DNA of 64,000 nucleotides from Gordonia mangrovi (GTDB lineage Bacteria; Actinomycetota; Actinomycetes; Mycobacteriales; Mycobacteriaceae). The translations under genes were made by a program, and so were the position numbers. Where the stretch lies: the NCBI RefSeq assembly GCF_024734075.1, contig NZ_CP102850.1, forward strand, positions 3,472,001-3,536,000. Reading direction: 5' to 3'. This document shows positions 1 through 8,175 of the stretch, piece by piece. How positions within the stretch are numbered: the stretch's first letter is position 1; every line of letters starts with the position of its first letter. The notes beneath the pieces were generated by a model that saw only the letters and a program-made list of their open reading frames with translations, had not been told where the DNA came from and did not search any database.

Positions 1-92
1 AGAATCCTGTTCTCAGTTGTGCGCAACAGGGCAAACCGGGTCCGATATGATTGCCCGATGATGTTGATGGACCGGAGTGAAGGTGGCCGGTT

Positions 93-737
93 GTGACCGT
101 AGGGTCCGAGGAACCCGCATGGAAGCAACGTGCGGTCGAGCGCTCATTGCGAGGCGCCAAGGAGCGGGCGGGCCAGCGGGTCCAGAAGTTCCTCGATGCG
201 GCGCAGGAGATCATCGTGGAGAAGGGGAGTACCGACTTCACGGTGCAGGAGGTGGTCGAACGCTCGAAACAGTCTCTGCGGAGTTTCTATCTCCAGTTCG
301 ACGGCAAGCATGAATTGTTGCTGGCGCTCTACGAGGAAGCGGTTGTGCGCATGACGGCGCAGATCCGGGCGGCCACCGAGAATGAGGACGACCCGGTCGA
401 GCAGTTGCGGGTGGCCGTGGAACTGCTCTATGAACTGTGTCAGCCCGACCCGGTTGCCCGCCGGCCGCTCTTCACCGAGTTCGGTACCCAGTTGTTGATT
501 TCCCACCCGGTCGAGATGCGCACTGCCTACACCTCGTTGTTCGGGCTCTTCACCGAATTGCTCGAGCGCGCAGGCCAGGCGGGTCGTCTACGGGGAGACG
601 CCGATCCTCGTCGCGTCGCCTCCATGATGATGCAGTCGATCATGTTCATCGCGCAGCCGGCCAGCGCCGACATGTTGCCGACGCCGATCACTGCCGAGGA
701 GGTGTGGGACTTCTGCGCGCACGGTGTTGCCCGGTGA
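93..737 (+). CDS. TetR-family transcriptional regulator
   Basis: Predicted one-component repressor of 214 residues. Residues about 28-75 form the TetR DNA-binding domain: a helix around AAQEIIVEKG, the helix-turn-helix FTVQEVVERS, and the conserved tail SFYLQFDGKHELL. The rest is helical and variable, so the inducer cannot be read. The GTG start at 93 leaves about 25 charged residues before the first helix, which is long but not rare. The gene converges on the 741-1238 gene with three bases between the stops. An imperfect palindrome, GTTGTGCGCAAC at 16-27, lies inside a wider CCTGTT/AACAGG inverted repeat (6-30) and could be its own operator, but that is a guess. Confidence 0.85.
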   Translation: MTVGSEEPAWKQRAVERSLRGAKERAGQRVQKFLDAAQEIIVEKGSTDFTVQEVVERSKQSLRSFYLQFDGKHELLLALYEEAVVRMTAQIRAATENEDDPVEQLRVAVELLYELCQPDPVARRPLFTEFGTQLLISHPVEMRTAYTSLFGLFTELLERAGQAGRLRGDADPRRVASMMMQSIMFIAQPASADMLPTPITAEEVWDFCAHGVAR

Positions 738-740
738 GTT

Positions 741-1238
741 CTAGCCCGCGGGTACGAGATCGGCGACCAGGTCGGCGTCAGCGAGGTTGACGCTGCGAAA
801 TGTCTCGTGGCGGCACACCATCAGAGGATGATCGCCGCAGGCAGCCAGGGCTTGCGTCTTGAATGCGCGGGCGGCCACGCTCAGCCGGTGAGAAACCGGA
901 ACACTTGCCGTGGAATCGATTCCGAAGCCATCCTCGCCCCACATGGTGACCTCTGTCTCGTTGCGCGCGGCAGACGCCACGACCTTCGCGACTTCACCGT
1001 TACGTCGGCAGAAGTCGACCGACGTGGCGATTGCCGGTCGACAGGCGCGGAGGCGATGACCGGTGATGTCGAGCACCGTGGGCGCTGCGCCCAGAATTCG
1101 GACAGGGCGAGGGTCCGCGCCGAGCGGTAGGGCGATGTTGACCTCCCAACCTGCTGTCACCCGGTCGTAGATCCAACCCCCGGCGTGCAGTACCAGGTCG
1201 CCCACGCTGTCGCTGATGATGTCGAGCTGATATTTCAT
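741..1238 (-). CDS. Conserved hypothetical protein co-transcribed with a TetR gene
   Basis: Protein of 165 residues that I do not recognise. It begins MKYQLDIISDSVGDL and has no signal peptide or transmembrane segment. The ATG at 1238 is chosen because AGGGGAG lies 6-12 bases upstream and the start overlaps the stop of the upstream TetR gene by four bases (ATGA), implying translational coupling. The reading frame is open further upstream, but that stretch lies inside the TetR gene. The middle part mentions no catalytic motif I can name; it has three cysteines (CRPAI, CRRNG, CGDHP) and ends with acidic repeats. Coupling to the TetR gene suggests it belongs to that regulator's response. Confidence 0.75.
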   Translation of the reverse strand: MKYQLDIISDSVGDLVLHAGGWIYDRVTAGWEVNIALPLGADPRPVRILGAAPTVLDITGHRLRACRPAIATSVDFCRRNGEVAKVVASAARNETEVTMWGEDGFGIDSTASVPVSHRLSVAARAFKTQALAACGDHPLMVCRHETFRSVNLADADLVADLVPAG

Positions 1239-1840
1239 GCTTGCTCCCCTGAAGTGAAATCGATCTCGAGGCATCGGACGTACTCGTCGAAGATGTCCAT
1301 CAACGGGATTTCCGGATCCAGCAGCCATGACATCTCGACCCCGTTGATGAACGCGACGATCTCCATGGCGCGAAGACGTGCGTTGATTCCGGCCCGGTAT
1401 GTGCCGATTCGCTGATTGTGTTCGATCACGTCATGGACGATGTCAACTGCGGTGTACCAGCGTTGCAGGAGCCGATCGTGCAGCGGTGCATCGGGAGCCA
1501 GATTCTCAACCAACAGCACCGTGAACGTGCCTACCAGTTCGGGCGAGCGCTGGATGCGTTCGGCCACGCGGCGAATCTGCACGAAGAGGTCGCCGTTGAG
1601 ATCTGCCTCCTCGAGATCAGCATGATCACGCGCGTCGATAACCGCATGCAGCAGTTGTTCTTTGGACTCGAAATGGTGCAGGAGTCCCGCTGCGGTCATG
1701 CCTGCGTCCGCGGCGATCTGGGCCAGCGTCGTGCTCCGCCAGCCTTGGCGTGCGAGCCGCCGCGCAGCGTGATCCAGGATGCGCTGCCGGCGTTCTTCGC
1801 CCTTCGCGAGAAGGGTGGCGTAGGGGCGGGTGTCTGCCAC
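1235..1840 (-). CDS. TetR-family transcriptional regulator
   Basis: TetR-type repressor of about 201 residues. The N-terminal helix-turn-helix is clear (RRQRILDHAARRLARQGW, then TTLAQIAADAGMTAAGLLHHF and SKEQLLHAV). The C-terminal half is a TetR_C-like ligand domain of unknown effector. I place the start at the GTG at 1840 because AGGAG lies eight bases upstream. The open frame runs to 1912, but a start there would place the gene's own operator (1857-1880) inside the coding sequence. It is followed by the 165-residue gene with a four-base overlap. The operator 17 bases before the start predicts autorepression. Confidence 0.88.
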   Translation of the reverse strand: MADTRPYATLLAKGEERRQRILDHAARRLARQGWRSTTLAQIAADAGMTAAGLLHHFESKEQLLHAVIDARDHADLEEADLNGDLFVQIRRVAERIQRSPELVGTFTVLLVENLAPDAPLHDRLLQRWYTAVDIVHDVIEHNQRIGTYRAGINARLRAMEIVAFINGVEMSWLLDPEIPLMDIFDEYVRCLEIDFTSGEQA

Positions 1841-1856
1841 GTCGAAGCTCCTGTCA

Positions 1857-1880
1857 AACCTAGTGAACGTACAGTAGGTT
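1857..1880. promoter_or_regulatory. Inverted-repeat operator of the 1235-1840 TetR gene
   Basis: The 24 bases read AACCTAGTG, six spacer bases, then CAGTAGGTT: nine-base arms that match except for one G/C position. The site lies 17 bases upstream of the proposed GTG start, where TetR autoregulatory operators usually sit. No other copy was noticed in the window. Confidence 0.7.
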
Positions 1881-2023
1881 GGTTTGCCCCTGTGTGACAA
1901 GGGTCTCAGCAAAATTGGTGTTGGGCTTCCGCTGAGTGGGACTCGACGTTGTCTGCCGACTACTCGCCGGCACGCACGTCGGAGAGGAAGCGGGACGCGA
2001 ACGCGAAGATGAGGCTGCTCGGG

Positions 2024-4357
2024 TCAATCGGTCAGATCGAGCGCGGCTCGGATGATCGAATCCTCGTCGATGCCGTGCAGTCGGTACACCTCGTCGAGGG
2101 CTCCGGATTGACCGAATGATGTGACACCCAGAGCGATCGATTCGACGCGGTTGATCGTCGGGACGAAGCCCAGGGTGTGCGGATGACCGTCCAGGACGGT
2201 GACCATCGGTGTGGCGCGATCGGCGGGGAACACCTGATCCAGGATCCACGTGGGTCCATCGCCCTGTCCGCGACGGGACTGCAGGGCCTCGAACACCAGA
2301 CCGGGACTGGTGATCACCACGACATCACACGCGATGTCCATCTGGGCCAATCGATCTGCGGCAGCCAACGCGTCGGTCACCATGGCGCCGACGGCGACGA
2401 TGGTCACCACCGGGGCTGCCGCACGTCGCAGGGGATAGGCGCCCGCGACGACCTGCCGCCGTCGCCGCTCCCGCGCGGCCGGGTCGGTCGGCACGGCGGC
2501 CAGCTTCTGTTCGACGGGCCGGGTCGACAGCCGTAGGTAGGCGGATCGTCCGCCCGGCTTTCCCATGTGCGCCAGGCAATCCAGCAGTGTCCACTCGACG
2601 TCGAGCGCGAACGCCGGTTCGTAGCTCACACAGCCGGGCTGTTCGAGTCCGATGGATGGGGTCTTGATCGATTGGTGCGCACCGCCTTCGGGAGCCAGGG
2701 AGACCCCGGCAGGGGTGCCGACGAGGATGGACTGCCCGCCGGCGTAGATCCCGAATGACCATGGCTCCAGGGCCCGTTCGACGAAGGGGTCGTAGAGCAC
2801 CCCGATCGGCAGCAGCGGCTGACCCCACCGACTCCAGGTGGCGCCGAGTTCGCCGATCAGTCCGACGAGATTGGTCTCGGCGATCCCGAGTTCCATGTGC
2901 TGCCCGGTGGGCCGCTCCCGCCAGTGCATGATCGTCTCGCGGTCGTCGTCGAACCAGTCGCGACGTTCTGTCGGCGACCACACGCCCACCTTGTTCAACC
3001 AGCCGGCCAGATTCGTCGACGACGTGACATCGGGGCTCACCGTGATCACCCGGCGCGCGACGTCGGGCGCCTCCCGGGTCAGGTCGAGCAGGGTCCGGCC
3101 TAGTGCGGCCTGGGTGGTGGAGATCGCCGTCGGCACCCTGGTGAGGTCGGTGGGCACCGCGAGACCCACCGGTGCCGGAACCGGCTCGCGGGTCAGCCGG
3201 GCGACGGTTGCCGCGCACACCTCGCCGGCCGGGGAGTGCGCATCGAACCGGTGCCACGGGCGAGTCGGGTCCTCGCCCAGTTCGTCGGCGAGACCGGCGA
3301 ACTGCTCCTCGGTGAGCAGCGTCGAATGATTCTGCGGATGCCCCTGCGTCGGCAGTCCGTAGCCCTTGATGGTGTACGCGAGGATGACGGTGGGCCGGGT
3401 GTCGTCGATCTCGGCGAATGCCGCGCGTAACGCACCCAGGTCGTGGCCGCCGAGGTTGCGGATGGCGGCGTGCAGGGTGGCATCGTCGAGATCGGCGAGC
3501 AGCGCTGAGATGGCTCGGGCTTCCGGTCCGGCACCGGGCAGCCGCGACCGGATCTCGTCGTCGCGGCACCGCAACAACCGCTGGTACTCCGCATTCGGCA
3601 TCTCGGTGATCCGGGTACGCAGCGCATTGCCGCCGGTCCGGGCGAACAGTTTCTGCAGCAGGTGACCCCATTTGACCGTGATCACCTGCCAGCCGGCCGC
3701 GGCGAACATCGACGCCAACCGCCCGGCCGCGATGTTGGGCACCACTCGGTCCAGCGACTGACGATTCAGGTCGACGATCCAGACGATCTCGCCGAGTTCG
3801 GGGACCGCTGGGTCGAGGATGGCCTCCCACACCGCACCCTCGTCGAGTTCGGCATCGCCGACCAGTGAGTACTGCCGACCGGTGCCGGCGGTGCCGAACG
3901 CCGTGCTCACGTAGCGTCGTGCCATCGCTCCCCAGATGGGGGCGGTGGCGCCGATGCCGACCGAGCCGGTCGAGTAGTCGACGGTGTCGGGATCCTTCGT
4001 GCGGCTCGGGTAGCTCTGCAGACCGCCGAGTTCCCGCAGCCGCGGCAGGTGGTCCGCATCGAGCTCCCCGAGCAGGTAGTTGATCGCGTGCAGTACCGGC
4101 GCCGCGTGCGGCTTCACCGAGACCCGATCACCCGAACGTAACTGGGAGAACCAGAGTTCGGTCATGATCGAGACCATCGACGCGCACGATGCCTGATGCC
4201 CGCCGACCTTCAGTCCGGACGGATTGGGTCGCACTCGATTTGCGTGGTGCACGATCGCCGTGGAGGTCCACAGCACCCGGCGCGAGATCTCGTCGAGGAC
4301 CTCGTCAGCATCGCGGCCGACCTCGCCGTCCGGACGGGGCGTGAACGTCGTCATCAT
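2024..4357 (-). CDS. Pyruvate dehydrogenase E1-like / transketolase-family ThDP enzyme
   Basis: Thiamine-diphosphate enzyme of about 777 residues, of the homodimeric pyruvate dehydrogenase E1/transketolase superfamily. The ThDP motif reads GDAELDEG followed by VDLNRQSLD, which resembles AceE (GDGEMDEP...NCNLQ) more than transketolase. The N-terminal stretch GGHQASCASM matches the AceE substrate-side segment. The pyrimidine domain follows, and a transketolase-like C-terminal domain closes the chain. It is shorter than typical AceE (about 890-930 residues). ATG codons at 4357 and 4354 follow AGGAGG at optimal distance. It is divergent from an Lrp/AsnC regulator, so amino-acid or keto-acid control is likely. 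The exact 2-oxo acid substrate cannot be read. Confidence 0.82.
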   Translation of the reverse strand: MMTTFTPRPDGEVGRDADEVLDEISRRVLWTSTAIVHHANRVRPNPSGLKVGGHQASCASMVSIMTELWFSQLRSGDRVSVKPHAAPVLHAINYLLGELDADHLPRLRELGGLQSYPSRTKDPDTVDYSTGSVGIGATAPIWGAMARRYVSTAFGTAGTGRQYSLVGDAELDEGAVWEAILDPAVPELGEIVWIVDLNRQSLDRVVPNIAAGRLASMFAAAGWQVITVKWGHLLQKLFARTGGNALRTRITEMPNAEYQRLLRCRDDEIRSRLPGAGPEARAISALLADLDDATLHAAIRNLGGHDLGALRAAFAEIDDTRPTVILAYTIKGYGLPTQGHPQNHSTLLTEEQFAGLADELGEDPTRPWHRFDAHSPAGEVCAATVARLTREPVPAPVGLAVPTDLTRVPTAISTTQAALGRTLLDLTREAPDVARRVITVSPDVTSSTNLAGWLNKVGVWSPTERRDWFDDDRETIMHWRERPTGQHMELGIAETNLVGLIGELGATWSRWGQPLLPIGVLYDPFVERALEPWSFGIYAGGQSILVGTPAGVSLAPEGGAHQSIKTPSIGLEQPGCVSYEPAFALDVEWTLLDCLAHMGKPGGRSAYLRLSTRPVEQKLAAVPTDPAARERRRRQVVAGAYPLRRAAAPVVTIVAVGAMVTDALAAADRLAQMDIACDVVVITSPGLVFEALQSRRGQGDGPTWILDQVFPADRATPMVTVLDGHPHTLGFVPTINRVESIALGVTSFGQSGALDEVYRLHGIDEDSIIRAALDLTD

Positions 4358-4440
4358 CGTCCTCCTTGCACCCACGCTGAGCAGATCGCTTCTGAGTCTG
4401 CGCGCGGTCTGGCAGAGTGTGCAAGACACCAACGACAGAA

Positions 4441-4455
4441 TGCGCAGATTGCGCA
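4441..4455. promoter_or_regulatory. Candidate Lrp/AsnC operator (TGCGCA repeats)
   Basis: TGCGCA-GAT-TGCGCA lies between the divergent E1-like gene and the Lrp/AsnC gene; each hexamer is itself palindromic. A third TGCGCA occurs at 4492-4497 across the regulator's start, and GGCGCA at 4469-4474 is a near copy. Arrays of short symmetric half-sites suit an octameric Lrp-type protein. Confidence 0.5.
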
Positions 4456-4490
4456 GCAATCGAGTTGATGGCGCAGACAGGATGGTCACG

Positions 4491-4955
4491 ATGCGCAAGC
4501 AGTTGAGGTTCGACGCGACCGACCGTGGCATCCTGCGGGCGCTGATCCGCGCGCCGCGCGCCACGACGAGTGCGCTCGCCGAACGAACCGGCCTGTCGCG
4601 CAACACCGTCCAGTCCCGCCTGACCCGGTGGGAGGGCGCCGAGGTACTGCACGGGTTCGATCGTCGCATCGACACCGAGGCGCTGGGCTACTCGATCACC
4701 GCCTATGTGTTCACCGAGGTGACCCAGCGGAGGCTGGCGGAGGTGTCGGCGGCGCTGGAACGAATACCCGAGGTGGTCGAGGTCCTCGGGCTCAGCGGCG
4801 CCACCGACCTGCTGGTGCAGGTGGTGGCCCGGGACGCGGACGATCTCTACCGTGTCGCCGGGCTCATCCTCGACATCGACGGTGTGCAGCGGAGCACGAC
4901 GGCGCTGCGCATGCGGACTCTCGTCGGGTACCGCCTCGACCAACTGCTGGATTGA
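4491..4955 (+). CDS. Lrp/AsnC-family transcriptional regulator
   Basis: Feast/famine regulator of about 154 residues. Residues 8-55 hold the helix-turn-helix (DATDRGILRALIRAPRATTS, then LAERTGLSRNTVQSRLTRWE). Residues about 70-145 form the alpha-beta RAM effector domain (AYVFTEVTQRRLAEV, then VLGLSGATDLLVQV). The ATG at 4491 is preferred because AGGA lies eight bases upstream; an ATG at 4482 is in frame. It is transcribed away from the E1-like gene, and TGCGCA repeats between them suggest it controls both. The ligand is probably an amino acid, but nothing here identifies it. Confidence 0.88.
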   Translation: MRKQLRFDATDRGILRALIRAPRATTSALAERTGLSRNTVQSRLTRWEGAEVLHGFDRRIDTEALGYSITAYVFTEVTQRRLAEVSAALERIPEVVEVLGLSGATDLLVQVVARDADDLYRVAGLILDIDGVQRSTTALRMRTLVGYRLDQLLD

Positions 4956-5106
4956 CCTGGCGGCCGGAGCCCCGCGTTCCGGACGGCTGAACGTGGCCGT
5001 CTGCGGTCGCGGGTCGCCTCGGTTCGCGCGGGCAGTCGACCACCCGCGCTCTCCGAGTCGACCCGCGTGGTCGCGGCCGACCCGCGGCAGCACAACCGCG
5101 CTGCCG

Positions 5107-5907
5107 TCAGCCCTCCCAGCCGGCCGGCGGATGCCCGAGACAGAACACTGCGCCGAACGGGTCGGTGACGGCGGCGAGCGTCCCGTAGGGCGTTTCCTCA
5201 CCGGCCATCATCACCCCACCGCCGAGCGCCTCGACATGTTTCACGGTCGCCGCGACGTCGTCGACGGTGACGTAGACCTGCCAGAACGACGGCACCTCGG
5301 CGGGAAACAGCTTGGCCGCGTCCATGATCCCCGAGTATGAGCTCTCGCCGAGGAAGACCTGGCCGTAGTGGTCGGGCCCGACCGCATCGGGGTCGCCGCC
5401 GGTCCCGACCTCCTCGATGCGCGCGCCGAGTACCTCGGTGTAGAACGCGACCGACTTCGCGTAGTCCTTGCTCTGGCACTCGAACCAGTACGGGGTGCCG
5501 TGGGTTCCCCATTCCAGGAAGCCCGGATGGGTGCCCGGCTTCCACCACCCGATGACCGCACCCGCCGGATCGGTGGCAACCATCATCGTGCCCATCTCGC
5601 CGACATCCATCGGCGGCACCATCATCGAGCCGCCGGCCTTCTCGACCGCGGTGACGGTGGCGGCCGGGTCCGCAGTGTGCAGATACACCGACCACACGTC
5701 CGACGGGCCGTTCGGATCCATCACCGGCCCGCACCCTGCGATACGTTTGCCGTTCTTGACGAAGTTGCGGTACCCGCCGAATTCGGCGTCGGGCTCCTCG
5801 GCTTCCCACCCGAAGATGTCGCCGTAGAACTCGGCGGCCTTGTCGGGCTCACTGCTCATCAGGTCGAACCAGATCGGTGCGCCGATCGGCGCCGAGTAGT
5901 CGCTCAT
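5107..5907 (-). CDS. VOC (glyoxalase/bleomycin-resistance) family protein, two domains
   Basis: Protein of about 266 residues with two tandem VOC domains. The first covers residues about 8-125 (PIWFDLMSSEPDKAAEFYGDIFGW at the start) and the second about 137-262 (PYWFECQSKDYAKSVAFYTEVLG). Such duplicated VOC proteins are common in actinomycetes and are usually called glyoxalase-like; substrates are mostly unknown. Two adjacent ATGs are possible; 5907 has AAAGGA six bases upstream. The gene is divergent from the mycothiol-dependent-isomerase-like gene at 6061. A lyase or hydrolase acting on thiol conjugates is possible, but this rests on the neighbour only. Confidence 0.85.
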   Translation of the reverse strand: MSDYSAPIGAPIWFDLMSSEPDKAAEFYGDIFGWEAEEPDAEFGGYRNFVKNGKRIAGCGPVMDPNGPSDVWSVYLHTADPAATVTAVEKAGGSMMVPPMDVGEMGTMMVATDPAGAVIGWWKPGTHPGFLEWGTHGTPYWFECQSKDYAKSVAFYTEVLGARIEEVGTGGDPDAVGPDHYGQVFLGESSYSGIMDAAKLFPAEVPSFWQVYVTVDDVAATVKHVEALGGGVMMAGEETPYGTLAAVTDPFGAVFCLGHPPAGWEG

Positions 5908-6060
5908 CATGCATCCTTTCGCGGATTCGGGATCGAACACCATTGCTGACCTCAAGCGTGGCCGAAAGTCATCGCAGGCACGCCGGAATGTGGCATGCCG
6001 ATGAAAAACAGTCGGCCAACCGGTCGATACCCCTGAGTGAACCCACGCGAGGAGGCCGCC

Positions 6061-6669
6061 ATGCCCATCGACACCACCTACGCCCGGCAGATCTCGGCTG
6101 CCGCCGACGAGATGCTCACGATGGCCGCCGCCGTCACCGACGGCATGCTGACCCGACCGAGTCCCTGTACCGACATGGACCTCGCCACCCTGCTCGGCCA
6201 CATCGACGGGTTGTCTCAGGCGTTCGCCGCGGCCGCCCACAAGGACTTCGGCCCGATGACCTCCACCCCGCCCGACCCGACACGCAGTGAACTGTCGCCC
6301 GGCTGGTCCGTTGCGTTGCGCTGTCATGTGCGCGAACTGGCCGACGCCTGGCAGGCTCCGGATGCCTGGGAGGGGATGACACAGGCCGGTGGTGTGGACG
6401 CCCCGGCCGAGGTCATGGGCACCATCGCACTGTCGGAACTGGTGCTACACGGCTGGGATGTGGCCCGCACCATCGGCGTCGACTACACCCTCGACGACGA
6501 TGTCCTCGAAGTGGTCTACGACTTCCACCATCCGCCGGGTCCGCAGAGCGAGCGTGAGGGCATGTTCGGTCCCGTCGTCGAGGTCCCCGCCGACGCCCGA
6601 CTCGTCGACCGACTTGCCGGCCTGACCGGCCGTGACCCGTTCTGGCCGCATGGCACCCTGGAGGAATGA
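6061..6669 (+). CDS. TIGR03086-type metal-binding protein (MDMPI/DinB superfamily)
   Basis: Protein of 202 residues in the mycothiol-dependent maleylpyruvate isomerase-like/DinB superfamily, TIGR03086 type. It has the N-terminal four-helix pattern with LLGHIDGLSQAF, and ELVLHGWDVARTIG in the third helix. These histidines are the usual metal ligands. The ATG at 6061 follows GAGGAGG; an in-frame GTG at 6037 lies upstream without a good ribosome site. Its stop overlaps the start of the next gene by four bases. Members of this family often act on mycothiol conjugates; the substrate is unknown. Confidence 0.82.
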   Translation: MPIDTTYARQISAAADEMLTMAAAVTDGMLTRPSPCTDMDLATLLGHIDGLSQAFAAAAHKDFGPMTSTPPDPTRSELSPGWSVALRCHVRELADAWQAPDAWEGMTQAGGVDAPAEVMGTIALSELVLHGWDVARTIGVDYTLDDDVLEVVYDFHHPPGPQSEREGMFGPVVEVPADARLVDRLAGLTGRDPFWPHGTLEE

Positions 6670-7190
6670 GCGACGGAGCCGAACGGGCGAGAGCGACGAT
6701 CCGGCGGTTCACCTGGCCGATCGCCGCACTCGGCGGTCTGCTGCTGATCGGTTTCAGTCTCGTTGCCTGGGGCGTCTCCGACGAGGGGGTGCAGCCCTCG
6801 ATCACCGGGCTCGGCCGGGTGCGGGTGCCCGGCGCCACCGCTGAGGATGTGGCGTTCCTCGAGGAACACACCATGCGGCCCGGGCTGTGGACGGTGATGT
6901 TCGGGTCGATGGTCACGGTGGTCTCGGTGCTCGCGTGGTGGCGTCCGCGATTGCGGTGGCCCGCGGTGCTGATCGTCGGCTTGAGCGCGATCGGTGCACT
7001 GGCAGTGACGATTCCGACGTTGGCCGACCCTGGTGCCCACCTGTTCGATCAGCAGGTGCAGGATGCCGTGCGCGTGGAATCACCGCTGATCGACGTCGGC
7101 TACGGGCTGCTCGGCACGCTGATCGTCGGCATCGCGCTCATTGGTTTGGTGGTGGCCGCCGCCCTCACCCCAGCCGACGGATCGTCTTGA
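6666..7190 (+). CDS. Four-helix integral membrane protein
   Basis: Membrane protein of 174 residues, unknown function. Hydrophobic segments lie at about residues 18-37 (IAALGGLLLIGFSLVAWGV), 75-91, 97-116 and 148-168, so four membrane spans are predicted. A roughly 35-residue loop between the first two spans carries acidic residues. The ATG overlaps the upstream stop (ATGA), so it is translated with the TIGR03086 gene. Its last 26 bases overlap the end of the convergent NlpC/P60 gene. No catalytic motif is visible. Confidence 0.8.
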   Translation: MSDGAERARATIRRFTWPIAALGGLLLIGFSLVAWGVSDEGVQPSITGLGRVRVPGATAEDVAFLEEHTMRPGLWTVMFGSMVTVVSVLAWWRPRLRWPAVLIVGLSAIGALAVTIPTLADPGAHLFDQQVQDAVRVESPLIDVGYGLLGTLIVGIALIGLVVAAALTPADGSS

Positions 7191-7668
7191 TGTGCGACCA
7201 GTGGTTCAGCGGGGTGAACCCGATCGGGGCTCCGTTCGGCCCGTAGGCGTTGAACACCTGACCGAAGCCGGCGTAGATGCCGATATGGCTGGCGTCGCGA
7301 TAGAAGACGATGAGGTCGCCCGGGGCCAGCGCGGACAGCGGGATCGAGTGGCCGACCCGGGCCTGCTCCTGGCTGGTCCGGGGCAGCCGGATACCGGCGG
7401 TGGAGAACGCCCACTGCATGAGCCCCGAGCAATCCCACGACCACGGGCCCGTCCCGCCCCACTCATATGGTCGCCCGAGTTGGGTCATCGCGGCCGTGAG
7501 TGCCTGCATTCCCGCAGGTGTCGGGATCGGGAGGTAGATCTCGACGGACCCCGACGAGCCCGAGGAGCCGGTGTCGGCGGCGACTTCGGCCGCGGTCCCG
7601 ACTCCGACACCGGTCGCCAGGCCGAGCGCGCACAGCACGCCGACCAGCCGACACCGGATGTTCTGCAT
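7165..7668 (-). CDS. Secreted NlpC/P60 peptidoglycan hydrolase
   Basis: Exported cell-wall endopeptidase of 167 residues. Residues 1-31 form a signal peptide (MQNIRCRLVGVLCALGLATG, with an A-A-D cleavage region). The catalytic domain holds the nucleophile in WDCSGLMQWAF at about residue 80 and the histidine in ASHIGIYAG at about residue 128. The substrate groove segment RPYEWGGTGP is also present. At 167 residues it is a minimal enzyme with no separate coiled-coil or SH3 region, unlike RipA. It probably cleaves peptide stems. The gene stands alone and its 3' end overlaps the membrane-protein gene. An imperfect inverted repeat around TCTCAA/TTGAGA (7701-7719) lies upstream of its start. Confidence 0.88.
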   Translation of the reverse strand: MQNIRCRLVGVLCALGLATGVGVGTAAEVAADTGSSGSSGSVEIYLPIPTPAGMQALTAAMTQLGRPYEWGGTGPWSWDCSGLMQWAFSTAGIRLPRTSQEQARVGHSIPLSALAPGDLIVFYRDASHIGIYAGFGQVFNAYGPNGAPIGFTPLNHWSHIKTIRRLG

Positions 7669-7769
7669 GACATCTACAGTGACGGATGTTCTTCCAATTG
7701 TCTCAACCTTTGATTGAGATTGTTGAAGAATTCAGCTCTCGCGCCCCCGTCACGGCAGCTGACCCCTCG

Positions 7770-8171
7770 TCACCAGTAGCCATCCGGATCCGACTCGGGC
7801 GACTCCGGCGGGATGATCCCCTCGGCGACACCGTGATCGATACTCGCCGACAGCCGCGGGCAGGTCGGCATCATCGCGCCCGGCAGCAGTGCCCTACCGG
7901 CATCGTCGGATCGCTCGAGTTCATTGCATCGCGCCCGTGCATCGGTGGTCCACTGCACGCTGGTGTGGTGGGCGCTGGTCTTCTTGACGAACACGCACGC
8001 ATGGCACGATCGGCACTCGATCGCGTGCATCCCGCCGTGTAGATAGTGCTCGCGGTCGCGTGCGGTCGCGGCGTGCACGACAGCCAGGCGCTCGGGATCA
8101 CCCTGGTAGTCGGGGGCCTTCGCCCAGCCGTGACCCCCCGAAGCGACCTCGCGCGCGGCTGCCCGTGACAT
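7770..8171 (-). CDS. Small Cys-rich protein partnered with kshA (Rv3527-like)
   Basis: Protein of about 133 residues starting MSRAAAREVASGG, four bases downstream of the kshA stop and so in the same operon. It contains the cluster CRSCHAC at about residues 56-62, and further cysteines near CNELE and CPRL, which suggests metal or iron-sulfur binding. It is not a standard 2Fe-2S plant-type ferredoxin. From memory, M. tuberculosis has a small conserved gene (Rv3527) next to kshA (Rv3526), and this looks like its counterpart. A role in electron supply or stability of the KshA oxygenase is an inference. The start at 8171 has only a weak GACGAG ribosome site. Confidence 0.7.
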   Translation of the reverse strand: MSRAAAREVASGGHGWAKAPDYQGDPERLAVVHAATARDREHYLHGGMHAIECRSCHACVFVKKTSAHHTSVQWTTDARARCNELERSDDAGRALLPGAMMPTCPRLSASIDHGVAEGIIPPESPESDPDGYW

Positions 8172-8175
8172 CTCG

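Noticed and set aside
1841-1912. Upstream extension of the TetR gene to an ATG at 1912
   Set aside because: It would bury the operator at 1857-1880; the GTG at 1840 has a good ribosome site.
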